Shown here: positions 8,598 through 17,613 of the stretch, piece after piece | Position numbering within the stretch: the first letter of the stretch is position 1 | Layout of the letters: every line of letters begins with the position of its first letter | NCBI RefSeq assembly: GCF_019904235.1 | Contig: NZ_CP063202.1 | Span: forward strand, 1,984,001-2,048,000 | Length of the DNA: 64,000 nucleotides | From: Erythrobacter sp. SCSIO 43205 | Lineage (GTDB): Bacteria; Pseudomonadota; Alphaproteobacteria; Sphingomonadales; Sphingomonadaceae | Reading direction: 5' to 3' | Position numbers and translations under genes: made by a program | The notes under the pieces: model-generated | The model's database searches: none | The model's input: only the letters and a program-made list of their open reading frames with translations | What the model was told of the DNA's origin: nothing

Positions 8598-9060
8598 TCG
8601 CAAAAGCTCCCCCCGATACGACCCCGGTCTTCAACGCCACCACTTTCTGCCCAAGCAAATCCTAGGGAAACGCTACTTCAGCCAGATGTTTGCAAGTGTC
8701 GGAACGGTGAGAGTTGGCTTTGATGATTTCCGGTTTAATGGACTTCTTCTGCCGGCTACGGAAAAAGCAACGCTTGAAACTGGCCTCCCGCTTCATCGGG
8801 GCCCGCATCCCATCTATAACGAGCTTGTCATTGAGCGGGTGGGCACGATTGAAAGCCGCTGGGCTCAGGTAAAGCGCAAAAACCCTGAGATAGCGCGCGA
8901 GGAAGCGCTTGAGCGGATGCGGCTGTTGCAAAGGGCGCTGCGCCTGCGGCTCATTACCGAAGAAAAGACGTTTGTCCTTAATCGTAATGACCCGCTTGGC
9001 ACCGGGTTTGATTTTGCAACGCTTGATGCAATGGCCGAAACGATCTGGAAATCGACCTAA
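8476..9060 (+). CDS. AHH-domain (HNH/ENDO VII superfamily) nuclease-like protein
   Basis: About 194 residues from a TTG start. The core LQRHHFLPKQILG, with the paired His of the AHH signature, is followed by FNGLLLPATEKATLETGLPL and HRGPHPIYNELV, the arrangement of AHH nucleases in which later His residues complete the metal site. The C-terminal 90 residues are a helical region. AHH domains are best known as toxin nuclease tips, but here there is no secretion or delivery domain. The first 40 residues have odd composition (many Thr and Cys) and poorer codon use than the rest, so the true start may be later or in another frame. TTG 8476 has GAGGG five bases upstream. Confidence 0.6.
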   Translation: MSGIIAPITARGTSGATSLATVQGTRPCCATQTTITFQSVNRKSSPRYDPGLQRHHFLPKQILGKRYFSQMFASVGTVRVGFDDFRFNGLLLPATEKATLETGLPLHRGPHPIYNELVIERVGTIESRWAQVKRKNPEIAREEALERMRLLQRALRLRLITEEKTFVLNRNDPLGTGFDFATLDAMAETIWKST

Positions 9061-9070
9061 ATCCTAGCAC

Positions 9071-10054
9071 CTAAGCCCAAGCGCTGTAATCACTTACCTC
9101 AAGCATCCGCGCGCGCGCTTCGTGATACTCGCGCTCAAAACGAGCGACCATGTCTTCGACAGTGCCAACCGATTTGACCGCGCCGATGCCCTGACCAGAC
9201 CCCCAGATGTCTTTCCACGCCTTGGCCTTGGTGTTGCCGCCAGAGCCAAAGTTCATTTTGGAAGGATCGCTTTCAGGAAGGTTATCCGGGTCAAGGCCTG
9301 CGTTCTCAACCGAAGAGCGCAGATAATTGCCGTGAACGCCTGTAAAGAGGTTTGAATAGACGATGCCTTCTGCTGACCCATCAACAATCCCTTGCTTGTA
9401 AGCTTGATCAGCGTTTGCCTCTTCGGTTGCGATAAAGGCGCTTCCGCAATAACCGAAATCTGCGCCAACGGCTTGCGCTGCAAGGATAGATGCGCCGTGT
9501 CCGATAGAGCCGGAAAGCGCAACAAGCCCATCAAACCATTCGCGAATTTCACGCACGAGGGCAAAGGGCGATTGCACGCCGGCATGGCCACCAGCGCCCG
9601 CCGCGACGGGGATAAGACCATCTGCGCCTTTCTCAATCGCTTTGTTGGCGAAGCGGTTGTTGATGACATCATGCATGGTGATGCCGCCCCAGTTGCGAAC
9701 GGCATCAAAAATTTCGGTGCGCGCTCCAAGCGAGGTGATGACAAGGGGAACCTGCCATTTCTCGCAGGTTTTCATGTCCTCCATCACGCGGTCGTTCGAC
9801 TTATGGACGATCTGGTTGACAGCAAAAGGAGCCGCCGGACGATCCGGGTTTTCTCGGTTGTGCTTGGCCAGTTCTTCGGTGATCTGGTGGAGCCATTCGT
9901 CGAGCAGGCTTTGAGGCCGCGCGTTCAATGCTGGAAAGCTGCCGATGATCCCTGCCTTACACTGCGCAATCACAAGCTCAGGGCCTGAGACGATGAACAA
10001 TGGCGAACCGATCAGAGGCAGGCGAAGACGGTCAAACGGGGCGGGCAGGGACAT
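9071..10054 (-). CDS. NAD(P)H-dependent flavin oxidoreductase / nitronate monooxygenase family
   Basis: FMN-dependent TIM-barrel enzyme of 327 residues in the 2-nitropropane dioxygenase/nitronate monooxygenase family. Recognisable features are the N-terminal PLIGSPLFIVSGPELV, the motif PVAAGAGGHAG with the catalytic His, and the FMN-phosphate loop ALSGSIGHGASILAAQAVGA, then YCGSAFIATEEA. The real substrate could be a nitronate or another small electrophile. The ATG at 10054 has GGAGAG six bases upstream. It follows an amidohydrolase gene on the same strand after 65 bases and may be cotranscribed with it. Confidence 0.88.
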   Translation of the reverse strand: MSLPAPFDRLRLPLIGSPLFIVSGPELVIAQCKAGIIGSFPALNARPQSLLDEWLHQITEELAKHNRENPDRPAAPFAVNQIVHKSNDRVMEDMKTCEKWQVPLVITSLGARTEIFDAVRNWGGITMHDVINNRFANKAIEKGADGLIPVAAGAGGHAGVQSPFALVREIREWFDGLVALSGSIGHGASILAAQAVGADFGYCGSAFIATEEANADQAYKQGIVDGSAEGIVYSNLFTGVHGNYLRSSVENAGLDPDNLPESDPSKMNFGSGGNTKAKAWKDIWGSGQGIGAVKSVGTVEDMVARFEREYHEARARMLEVSDYSAWA

Positions 10055-10119
10055 CAATTTCTCTCCAGTTACTCTTGCCTGGCGGCGTTAAGTTGCAAAT
10101 CGCAATGTGACAAGCGCCT

Positions 10120-11166
10120 TTAGTCAAGCAGATGCTCCAACCCATAGAAGCGCGCAGCGTTGCCGGCATAAAGCGCTGCTTTTTCGTCCTCGCTTGCGGA
10201 TTGCGTGAGCCGTTTGAAAGTGTTCCACAAGACCGCATAGCTCGCGCCCCAACGGTCGACTGGATAGTTGCTTTCGAGCATGGCGCGCTCAGGGCCGAAT
10301 GCTTCGATACACGTCTCAATGTAAGGCTTCCAAAGCGGAGCGAGACGCTCAGACGACCAGCCTGCCGCCGGACCTTCAGGAGGAAGATCGCAATTGTGCA
10401 TGGCAAGGCCGCCGAGCTTCACCATTACATTCTCGCACTTGCCCAATTCCATGATCGCCTCGCGCCATATGGGGAAGCGTTCCTCCAGCTTGCCAGCATA
10501 GCTCGCATTGCCAAGCGGGGTGCCGCAATGGTCAAGGCAGATCGGCGTGTCCGGGAAAGCGCGCGCCAGCTCAGTGACATCACTGATCTGCGGCTCCAAA
10601 ATCCACGCATCGAAGCTCATTCCACGCTTGCCAAGCTCTGCAAAACCTTCGCGAAAGGTCGCGTCACGATAGAGCTCAGCGGGCGCATGGAAGGGAGGGC
10701 CAAGCACTTCGGGATCGGCGTCCCACGCTCCCTGATGACGTATGCCTTTGAAGCGCGTCGGAGCGGCGGCTTTGAGCGCATCGAGCACCTCGCCAGCAGC
10801 GGCACCCAAAGTGAGGTCTGCGTGGCCGACGATACCAGCGCAAAGGCGTGCATCGCCATAAAGCCCGCTGGCGCTTTGCGCGGCCACACCGTTTACAAAT
10901 TCGACCTCGCCAACAACCTTCTTCGCTTCGCCATATGCGCCATTGTAGAATGCGCCGCATTCCATGAAAACGGTAGCAATGACGTTATGGCCGCTGCTCG
11001 TCACTTCTTCATTGAATTGGTCGAAGGTGTAATGCGCGACCGGGATCAGCGTCTCAAGAAAACGGTGCCGGGGTTCCGGGAACATCGGCAACATGGGCCG
11101 CAAATCCCACAAGTGGTGATGCGGGTCGATAATCGGCAGGTCGGCGTCCAGAATGGTTTCGGTCAT
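10120..11166 (-). CDS. Amidohydrolase 2 family metal-dependent hydrolase
   Basis: TIM-barrel hydrolase of 348 residues (Pfam Amidohydro_2 type, related to lactonases and decarboxylases). The N-terminal metal motif is IIDPHHHLWD; later metal-site and active-site stretches are FKGIRHQGAW, ICLDHCGTP and MLESNYPVDRWG. The substrate cannot be told from sequence; members act on lactones or on aromatic carboxylates. The ATG at 11166 has GGGAG nine bases upstream, and a longer open frame is not supported. The gene shares its strand with the nitronate monooxygenase-like gene downstream. Confidence 0.85.
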   Translation of the reverse strand: MTETILDADLPIIDPHHHLWDLRPMLPMFPEPRHRFLETLIPVAHYTFDQFNEEVTSSGHNVIATVFMECGAFYNGAYGEAKKVVGEVEFVNGVAAQSASGLYGDARLCAGIVGHADLTLGAAAGEVLDALKAAAPTRFKGIRHQGAWDADPEVLGPPFHAPAELYRDATFREGFAELGKRGMSFDAWILEPQISDVTELARAFPDTPICLDHCGTPLGNASYAGKLEERFPIWREAIMELGKCENVMVKLGGLAMHNCDLPPEGPAAGWSSERLAPLWKPYIETCIEAFGPERAMLESNYPVDRWGASYAVLWNTFKRLTQSASEDEKAALYAGNAARFYGLEHLLD

Positions 11167-11267
11167 GTGATGTCTCTCCCTCTTATGCCTCATTGTATGG
11201 CACGTTTGAGACACTTGAGACACTGTTCAAAGGCAAAAAACGAATTGCCTCGAAGGAGCTCTCAAAA

Positions 11268-11351
11268 ATGCAAATTTTTAAGATGCTTACAGCGCAAAAT
11301 GCACCGTTAACGCATGGCCGCGCGACAGTCTGTTTCATGCGGCTTTCATAG
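11268..11351 (+). CDS. Candidate 27-residue small protein
   Basis: A short frame starting MQIFKMLTAQNAPLTHG on the plus strand in the 230-base gap between the amidohydrolase gene and the end of leuA. It has a very good ribosome site, AAGGAG nine bases before the ATG. No family is known to me. The frame is short enough to arise by chance, and the only support is the ribosome site. The rest of the gap shows nothing I can name. Confidence 0.25.
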   Translation: MQIFKMLTAQNAPLTHGRATVCFMRLS

Positions 11352-11396
11352 ACCAGCGACCCAATTGTAGGAAACGCTGCGCCTGATCGTATCGGC

Positions 11397-13073
11397 TTAG
11401 CTGGCGACCGCCGAATTGGCCGCGCTCAAGACAGCTCGCACGCTGGCGGTGGCGACGTCTTCGTCGATGCCGCAGCCCCAAATGATCCGGTCGCCTGATT
11501 GACACATAAGGTAGGCGGCAGCGTTCGCATCGCGGCCTGTGCCAAGCGCGTGTTCGGAGTAGTCGAGCACTTTCAGATCGAGGTCGAACGCCTCTTCAAG
11601 AGTGGATACCACGCTTGAGATAAGGCCATTTCCGCGCCCTGAGACGCTTTGTTCGCCGCCATCAACCGCGATTTTGCCAACGAAAATGCGCGTGCCATCC
11701 GCGCCTCGGCTTTCTTCGTAATCGACCAGCTGGAATTTCTTGTCGCTGGTCTGCACGTGATAGGCGGTTCGGAAAGCCTCCCAAATGTCAGCGGCATTGA
11801 GTTCGCGCCCAAGTTCGTCGGCCATGGCCTGAACGTGCTTGGAAAAGTCGGCCTGCATCTTCTTGGGCAGTTTAAGGCCCTGATCCTGTTCAAGAACCCA
11901 GGCAAAGCCGCCTTTGCCGCTTTGCGAATTGACCCGGATGACCGCCTCATAATCGCGGCCCAAATCAGCCGGGTCGATGGGCAGGTAAGGCACACGCCAC
12001 AACTCGTCATTCTGCGCCTGATGCGCTTCGAAACCCTTTTTGATGGCGTCTTGGTGACTGCCGGAGAAGGCGGTGTACACAAGCTCGCCGCCATAGGGGT
12101 GGCGTTGATGGACGGGCAGATCGTTGCAATATTCGACCGTTTCGATCACGCGATCGATGTCGGAGAAATCAAGCTGCGGATCAACGCCTTGCGTGTACAT
12201 ATTGAGCGCCATTGTGACGAGGCAGCAATTGCCGGTGCGCTCACCATTACCGAACAGGCATCCTTCAACCCGGTCCGCACCCGCCATCAGGCCAAGCTCT
12301 GCTGCTGCGACGCCGGTGCCTCGGTCGTTATGGGTGTGGAGGCTGATCACCGCGCTCTCACGGTTCGGCAGGTGCTTGCAGAAATACTCAATCTGATCGG
12401 CGTAGATATTGGGCGTTGCCGCCTCGACCGTCGCTGGCAAATTGAGAATAATAGGCTTGTCAGGCGTTGGCTGGAGCACTTCCATAACGGCGGCGCACAC
12501 TTCGATGGAAAAGTCGAGCTCAGCTGTTGAGAAAGTCTCCGGCGAATATTGGAAATGCCAGTCAGTATCCGGCTGCGCGCATGCGCAATCGCGCATTACC
12601 TTTGCGCCGGTAACGGCGATTTCGCGCACTTCATCCTTGCTCATGCGGAACACGATGTCGCGCCATGCAGGGCTCACCGCGTTATACAGGTGCACGATGG
12701 CGGCGCGGCTCCCACGAAGGCTGTCGAAAGAGGTGCGGATCAGGTCTTCGCGGCTCTGCGTGAGCACTTGGACGAGCACATCTTCAGGCACCGCGTCGGA
12801 CTTCACCAAGCCAGAGATAAAATCGAACTCGGTCGCACCAGCGCTGGGAAAGCCGACCTCGATCTCTTTGACGCCCACCTCGACAAGCAGGTCGAAAAAA
12901 CGCCGCTTTTTGACCGCGTCCATCGGGTCGATGATTGACTGATTGCCGTCACGCAAATCGGTTGAGAGCCAGCGCGGCGCCTTCGTAATCGTGCGCGCGG
13001 GCCATTGGCGGTCAGGCAGATTGACTTGGGGGAAGGGACGATATTTGGCAGATGGGTTTTTCAGCATGGCCAT
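11397..13073 (-). CDS. leuA: 2-Isopropylmalate synthase LeuA (long type)
   Basis: First committed step of leucine synthesis: acetyl-CoA plus 2-oxoisovalerate gives 2-isopropylmalate. The 558-residue length and N-terminus (YRPFPQVNLPDRQWP) mark the long LeuA2 type. The HMGL-like barrel shows STDLRDGNQS with the catalytic DRDG-type motif, GFPSAGATEFDF, and the metal motif SLHTHNDRG. The C-terminal LeuA dimer domain, expected to bind the feedback inhibitor leucine, spans about residues 430-555. ATG 13073 has no clear ribosome site; a second ATG lies two codons in. A leucine-codon-rich leader peptide and alternative RNA pairings precede the gene, which points to attenuation. Confidence 0.96.
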   Translation of the reverse strand: MAMLKNPSAKYRPFPQVNLPDRQWPARTITKAPRWLSTDLRDGNQSIIDPMDAVKKRRFFDLLVEVGVKEIEVGFPSAGATEFDFISGLVKSDAVPEDVLVQVLTQSREDLIRTSFDSLRGSRAAIVHLYNAVSPAWRDIVFRMSKDEVREIAVTGAKVMRDCACAQPDTDWHFQYSPETFSTAELDFSIEVCAAVMEVLQPTPDKPIILNLPATVEAATPNIYADQIEYFCKHLPNRESAVISLHTHNDRGTGVAAAELGLMAGADRVEGCLFGNGERTGNCCLVTMALNMYTQGVDPQLDFSDIDRVIETVEYCNDLPVHQRHPYGGELVYTAFSGSHQDAIKKGFEAHQAQNDELWRVPYLPIDPADLGRDYEAVIRVNSQSGKGGFAWVLEQDQGLKLPKKMQADFSKHVQAMADELGRELNAADIWEAFRTAYHVQTSDKKFQLVDYEESRGADGTRIFVGKIAVDGGEQSVSGRGNGLISSVVSTLEEAFDLDLKVLDYSEHALGTGRDANAAAYLMCQSGDRIIWGCGIDEDVATASVRAVLSAANSAVAS

Positions 13074-13165
13074 GGGCTGTTCGCTTGTTTCTTGAATTAT
13101 TCAGTAAAGTTGGCTTTTTCGGACCCTTGGACGGTGGGTCGCGCCGACTTACAAGCGCAAGAACC

Positions 13166-13219
13166 CTACGCCGCCCAAGGGCGGATAAGTCGTAGGAGTA
13201 GGCCTGTGCTGATAACCAT
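13166..13219 (-). promoter_or_regulatory. Leucine leader peptide and attenuator region of leuA
   Basis: A 17-codon frame, MVISTGLLLRLIRPWAA, ends about 90 bases before leuA. Four of five consecutive codons are Leu (CTA CTC CTA CGA CTT), including rare CTA. The 3' part of the frame forms CCGCCC-TT-GGGCGG, and the overlapping CCCTTGGGCGG can instead pair over 11 bases with CCGTCCAAGGG at about 13122-13132. Such mutually exclusive pairings are the hallmark of attenuators. No T-run follows, so the final switch may act on translation or on a Rho site. A possible promoter (TTGCAC at 13250-13255, CATAGA at 13228-13233) would make the leader mRNA nearly leaderless. Confidence 0.65.
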
Positions 13220-13406
13220 GATTAGCGTCTATGCCGATTTATCATCGAAGTGCAAGCGGCACAGGGCGTAGATGCGGAGAAATTATGCCGTTTGTGACGT
13301 TTTTTCGCGGCCGTTTGTAACTTTCTCTCGCACTCAGGCGAAATGGTGAGTGATCCAGCAACAGGCTGCTGGCGCAATGACACATTTCCCAAGGAGGATT
13401 GCTCCC

Positions 13407-13958
13407 ATGAAGACATCTTTGATTACGCTCGCACTTATGGCCGGACTTGCTGCGTGCAGCGGCGCGGCCGAAACCACGTCACAAGACGAGACTGCTGCCT
13501 CGCAAACCGCGCAAAGCCCCGCTCTGTTCGCTGATCTTGGCGGGGAAAATTCTGGCCCGATCCATACTGAGAACAAGGGCGATACGCTCGCGGTTTCTGG
13601 CTATGATGTGGTGAGCTATTTCACCGGAGACGGCGTGCCAGTGGAAGGTGCTGAACAGTTCACCGTGCGCTACGAGGGCTTCGATTACCGCTTTGCCAGC
13701 GAAGAGAACGCTCAGGCCTTTATCGAAGACCCGGCCAAATACGCGCCCGCTTATGGTGGCTACTGTGCATGGGCAATTGGTGCCAATAACGCGCTCGCCC
13801 CCGGTGATCCCGATGTTTACGAGATTGTCGATGGGACGCTTTATCTGAACTTCAACGAAGATGTTCAGGCGCGATGGGAGGAAGACATCCCCGGCTTCAT
13901 CGAAAGCGGTAATGCAAACTATCCCACGCACTCACCCGATGAGCATTTTAAAGGGTGA
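13407..13958 (+). CDS. YHS domain-containing lipoprotein
   Basis: Exported lipoprotein of 183 residues. The signal MKTSLITLALMAGLAACSG has lipobox LAAC. After a Ser/Thr/Glu-rich linker, the YHS-type domain begins LAVSGYDVVSYF and includes FASEENAQAFIEDPAKYAPAYGGYCAWAI, fitting the small YHS fold often linked to metal binding. The exact role is unknown. The ATG at 13407 has AGGAGG nine bases upstream. It converges on the I78 lipoprotein gene, with 14 bases between the stops. The 333-base gap before it belongs to the leuA leader on the other strand. Confidence 0.85.
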   Translation: MKTSLITLALMAGLAACSGAAETTSQDETAASQTAQSPALFADLGGENSGPIHTENKGDTLAVSGYDVVSYFTGDGVPVEGAEQFTVRYEGFDYRFASEENAQAFIEDPAKYAPAYGGYCAWAIGANNALAPGDPDVYEIVDGTLYLNFNEDVQARWEEDIPGFIESGNANYPTHSPDEHFKG

Positions 13959-13972
13959 TAGACTAACCCTTC

Positions 13973-14470
13973 CTACCCGCAGCGCGCGTCGCGGATTATG
14001 CCGAGATTGTCGATCATAATGCTGAGGCGCGGGCTGGTGGGGTCGGGAATGATGGTTTGGCCCGGTTGCACAAAGCGCACTTCGCTTGCCCCGCTTGCCG
14101 CCATTCTGATCGCGGCTTTCGTTGCCAAATCAGCCTCTTTGCCGATGTAGTCGCCCATAAGGTTCGCACCGCAGGTTGCGCTGTTCGGATCTGTGAGAGT
14201 TCCGGGAACATAAGCGCCGGGCGCAGCGCCAGGGAGTGGTTTTGCAACAACCGGCGGGGACAATTGCGCAGGTTGAACGCCTTGGGCAGTTTGCCCTTGA
14301 TCATCTTGCGGTGCCGCCCCTTGTTGCTGGGCAGCAGGACCAACCGCTCCGTTCCCCTTGATCCTTGCAGCAAAATCATCAGCGCTGACATTATTGTCAG
14401 TCGGCTCAGCCCCGCAAGCCGCCAAGCTCAGCGCCAATGGCGGTACCAGAAGACACGCGAATCTTTTCAT
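13973..14470 (-). CDS. I78 peptidase-inhibitor-family lipoprotein
   Basis: Lipoprotein of 165 residues with signal MKRFACLLVPPLALSLAACG. A long disordered, Gln/Ala/Pro-rich stretch (about residues 30-90) leads to a C-terminal domain of about 65 residues. That domain starts ATCGANLMGDYIG, continues VRFVQPGQTIIPD and ends LGIIRDARCG. This pattern (CGA, the RPG-like turn, a final CG) is that of the I78 inhibitor family; the two Cys may form a disulfide. It probably protects against serine proteases in the periplasm, an inference from the family. ATG 14470 was chosen because the signal peptide starts there. Confidence 0.8.
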   Translation of the reverse strand: MKRFACLLVPPLALSLAACGAEPTDNNVSADDFAARIKGNGAVGPAAQQQGAAPQDDQGQTAQGVQPAQLSPPVVAKPLPGAAPGAYVPGTLTDPNSATCGANLMGDYIGKEADLATKAAIRMAASGASEVRFVQPGQTIIPDPTSPRLSIMIDNLGIIRDARCG

Positions 14471-14555
14471 GGCCGTCACTCGTTTGTTTCTATTGATGGG
14501 ATGCAAGAGGCGCTCGCCGTTGCAGTTTTATGACGCATAGCGAATTGGGGCGAGC

Positions 14556-15713
14556 TTATCGAATGGGGCGATTACGCAACCGATCTCTTGTGAGTTGGTC
14601 GACACTCGTCACCCCCATAAGCTTCATCCCGCGCTCAATCTCATCCTTAAGGATCGACAAAGCACGCTCAACCCCGTCTTGCCCCGCCGCTGCAAGGGCA
14701 TAAAGGTAAAGCCTGCCGCCCGATGCCGCAGTGGCTCCGGTGCACAAGGCCTTGAGCGCATGAGTGCCGCGCCGCACGCCGCCATCGCAAATGATTTCGA
14801 TCTGGCCGCCGACCGCATCGACGATTTCTTCGAGCTGATCGAAAGGGGCGCGGCTGCCATCCAACTGGCGTCCGCCATGGTTGGAAATCATGATCCCATC
14901 GGCGCCCATATCGACCGCTCGGCGCGCATCAGCGACGCTCATCACGCCTTTAAGGACGAATGTGCCGCCCCATTGCTCGCGGATTTGGGCGGCGGTGTCC
15001 CACGTCATCGAGGTGTCGAGCATGGTGTTGAAATAATCCGCGATACTCAGCGCCTTGCTCGACCCTTCGGCGACGTGTGTATCGAGATTGGGCAGGCGGA
15101 ATTTCTCGCGAAACACATAATCCAGCGTCCAGCGCGGCCGTGTTGCGTAACTCCAAACGCTTGCAGGCGTGAAACGGGGCGGGGTGGTGAAACCGCTGCG
15201 AAGGCATCTTTCACGCTTGCCCGAAACGATGGTGTCGACCGTCAGGGCGATGCAATCAAACTTCGCCGCATGACACCGTTCAATCATATGAGTGTTCAGA
15301 CCTTTGTCCTTGTGAACGTAAAGCTGGAACATCTTGGGCCCACTGGTGAGCTCTGCGATTTCTTCAATCGAGCGGGTGGCGAGGCTTGATATCCCGAACC
15401 ATAGGCCGAATTTCTCCGCCGCCTTGGCTACTGCGGTTTCTCCTTGCCAATGAAAGGCGCGCTGGACAGCCGTGGGGGAAAGCAGAAGGGGCAGGGCGCT
15501 TTTGCGGCCAAGGATGGTGCAGGATGTGTCAATCTCCTCCACCCCGGCAAGCACATCGGGCACCAGATCAACGCTATCGAAACTTTGCGTGTTGCGCGCC
15601 TTAGTCAGCTCATCATCAGCCGCCCCGTCGATATAATCGAACACGGGGAAAGGGAGCCGCGCTTTGGCGAGTTTCCTAAAGTCGTCGATATTGTGACAAT
15701 CAGAGAGCTTCAT
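14556..15713 (-). CDS. FMN-dependent alpha-hydroxy-acid dehydrogenase, LldD-like
   Basis: Enzyme of 385 residues that oxidises L-lactate or a related 2-hydroxy acid with FMN, passing electrons to the quinone pool if it is true LldD. The family signature SNHGGRQLDG carries the catalytic His and Arg. Other conserved stretches are FDYIDGAADDELT near the N-terminus, LLLSPTAVQRAFHWQGE, QLYVHKDKG and IICDGGVRRGTHALKAL. Substrate specificity within the family is not certain. ATG 15713 has AAGGG eight bases upstream. The 217-base gap upstream holds a perfect 9-bp inverted repeat at 15836-15861 without a T-run. Confidence 0.88.
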   Translation of the reverse strand: MKLSDCHNIDDFRKLAKARLPFPVFDYIDGAADDELTKARNTQSFDSVDLVPDVLAGVEEIDTSCTILGRKSALPLLLSPTAVQRAFHWQGETAVAKAAEKFGLWFGISSLATRSIEEIAELTSGPKMFQLYVHKDKGLNTHMIERCHAAKFDCIALTVDTIVSGKRERCLRSGFTTPPRFTPASVWSYATRPRWTLDYVFREKFRLPNLDTHVAEGSSKALSIADYFNTMLDTSMTWDTAAQIREQWGGTFVLKGVMSVADARRAVDMGADGIMISNHGGRQLDGSRAPFDQLEEIVDAVGGQIEIICDGGVRRGTHALKALCTGATAASGGRLYLYALAAAGQDGVERALSILKDEIERGMKLMGVTSVDQLTRDRLRNRPIR

Positions 15714-15930
15714 AACGTCAGCCCTTGGCTGATTGGCTCTTTATTGTCGAGAGTGGGTGTCGCTTGAAATTTTTGTGGGCGGCCTTGTCACCTTCACAGC
15801 GTTGGCGACGAACCAGAGAGGTGTGGCTTTGGTTTGTGCGCCTGCTGCCTGACAGGCGCACGCTTGGGTGTGGCTGAAGGGTTGTTCCTCCTACAGCCTT
15901 TCAGTCACACTCTTTCGTGTTTTTCCGGGG

Positions 15931-16527
15931 TCAGCAGGCGGGATCGGGCGCATTGGAACGCTGCGCAAGCGATTGGACTGTATAGCGTTGCTCAATCCGG
16001 TCGGCTGCGCATGAGCGATATTTGGGATCTTGGACCAAGCATCCTTCTCCGCAAATGAGCCGGGCGGTGCCTGTCTCGTGATCGATGTGCCAGAAACGGC
16101 CCCCAGGCGTTGCGACATAGCCATCAATGCCGCTGGCCATATCGCTTTGAATGTCCTGAATGGACGGCACTTCGCTATCATATTGCGGGCCATAGCTGCC
16201 ATGCGTGTGAAAGCTTGCGACCGGGACCATTCCGGGTTCATCGTAATAGATGAGGTCGCAGGTCGCCTCTGATCCGCCCGTCTTTCGCCCCATGCCAAGC
16301 GTGGCATCGGCGCTTTCAAAGATAATGCCGCAAAGCTCAATATTTTCGGAAAAACTACGCGACTGGACTGCGTTCAATTGCTCTTTGGCGAATGCTTCAA
16401 CTTCGGCTTGAGGGAGCGTCGCTTGAAGCGCCTCTGGTCCCTTTACGTTGCCATAGGCTCTGATCAAGATCACCACAAAAGCGATGGCGCAAAGGGCATA
16501 AATAATGCGGGTGGAGGACAGGTTCAT
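15931..16527 (-). CDS. DUF4329-like membrane-anchored protein
   Basis: About 198 residues: one N-terminal membrane segment (IIYALCAIAFVVILIRAY), then a periplasmic domain. The conserved part, VASFHTHGSYGPQYDSEVPS, has a JAB/MPN-like HxHG...S...D pattern, which I associate with DUF4329; catalytic activity is not established. Six Cys in the periplasmic part suggest disulfides. It begins 18 bases after ilvC on the same strand, so it is probably transcribed with ilvBNC, though no link to branched-chain amino acids is apparent. ATG 16527 has only a weak GGTGGTG ribosome site. Confidence 0.7.
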   Translation of the reverse strand: MNLSSTRIIYALCAIAFVVILIRAYGNVKGPEALQATLPQAEVEAFAKEQLNAVQSRSFSENIELCGIIFESADATLGMGRKTGGSEATCDLIYYDEPGMVPVASFHTHGSYGPQYDSEVPSIQDIQSDMASGIDGYVATPGGRFWHIDHETGTARLICGEGCLVQDPKYRSCAADRIEQRYTVQSLAQRSNAPDPAC

Positions 16528-16545
16528 GCCCACCACCCGTAGCGC

Positions 16546-17580
<1,035 letters not shown>

Positions 17581-17613
17581 TTATTCGTTTGAATGATGAA
17601 TTTCGGTGTGGTG

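Noticed and set aside
10132..11310. 392-codon plus-strand frame opposite the amidohydrolase
   Set aside because: The minus-strand gene has intact metal motifs and a good ribosome site; the antisense frame matches nothing.
15836..15861. 9-bp perfect hairpin (GTGCGCCTG/CAGGCGCAC) as a terminator
   Set aside because: No T-run follows on either strand. It is kept only as an inverted repeat mentioned under the lldD-like gene.
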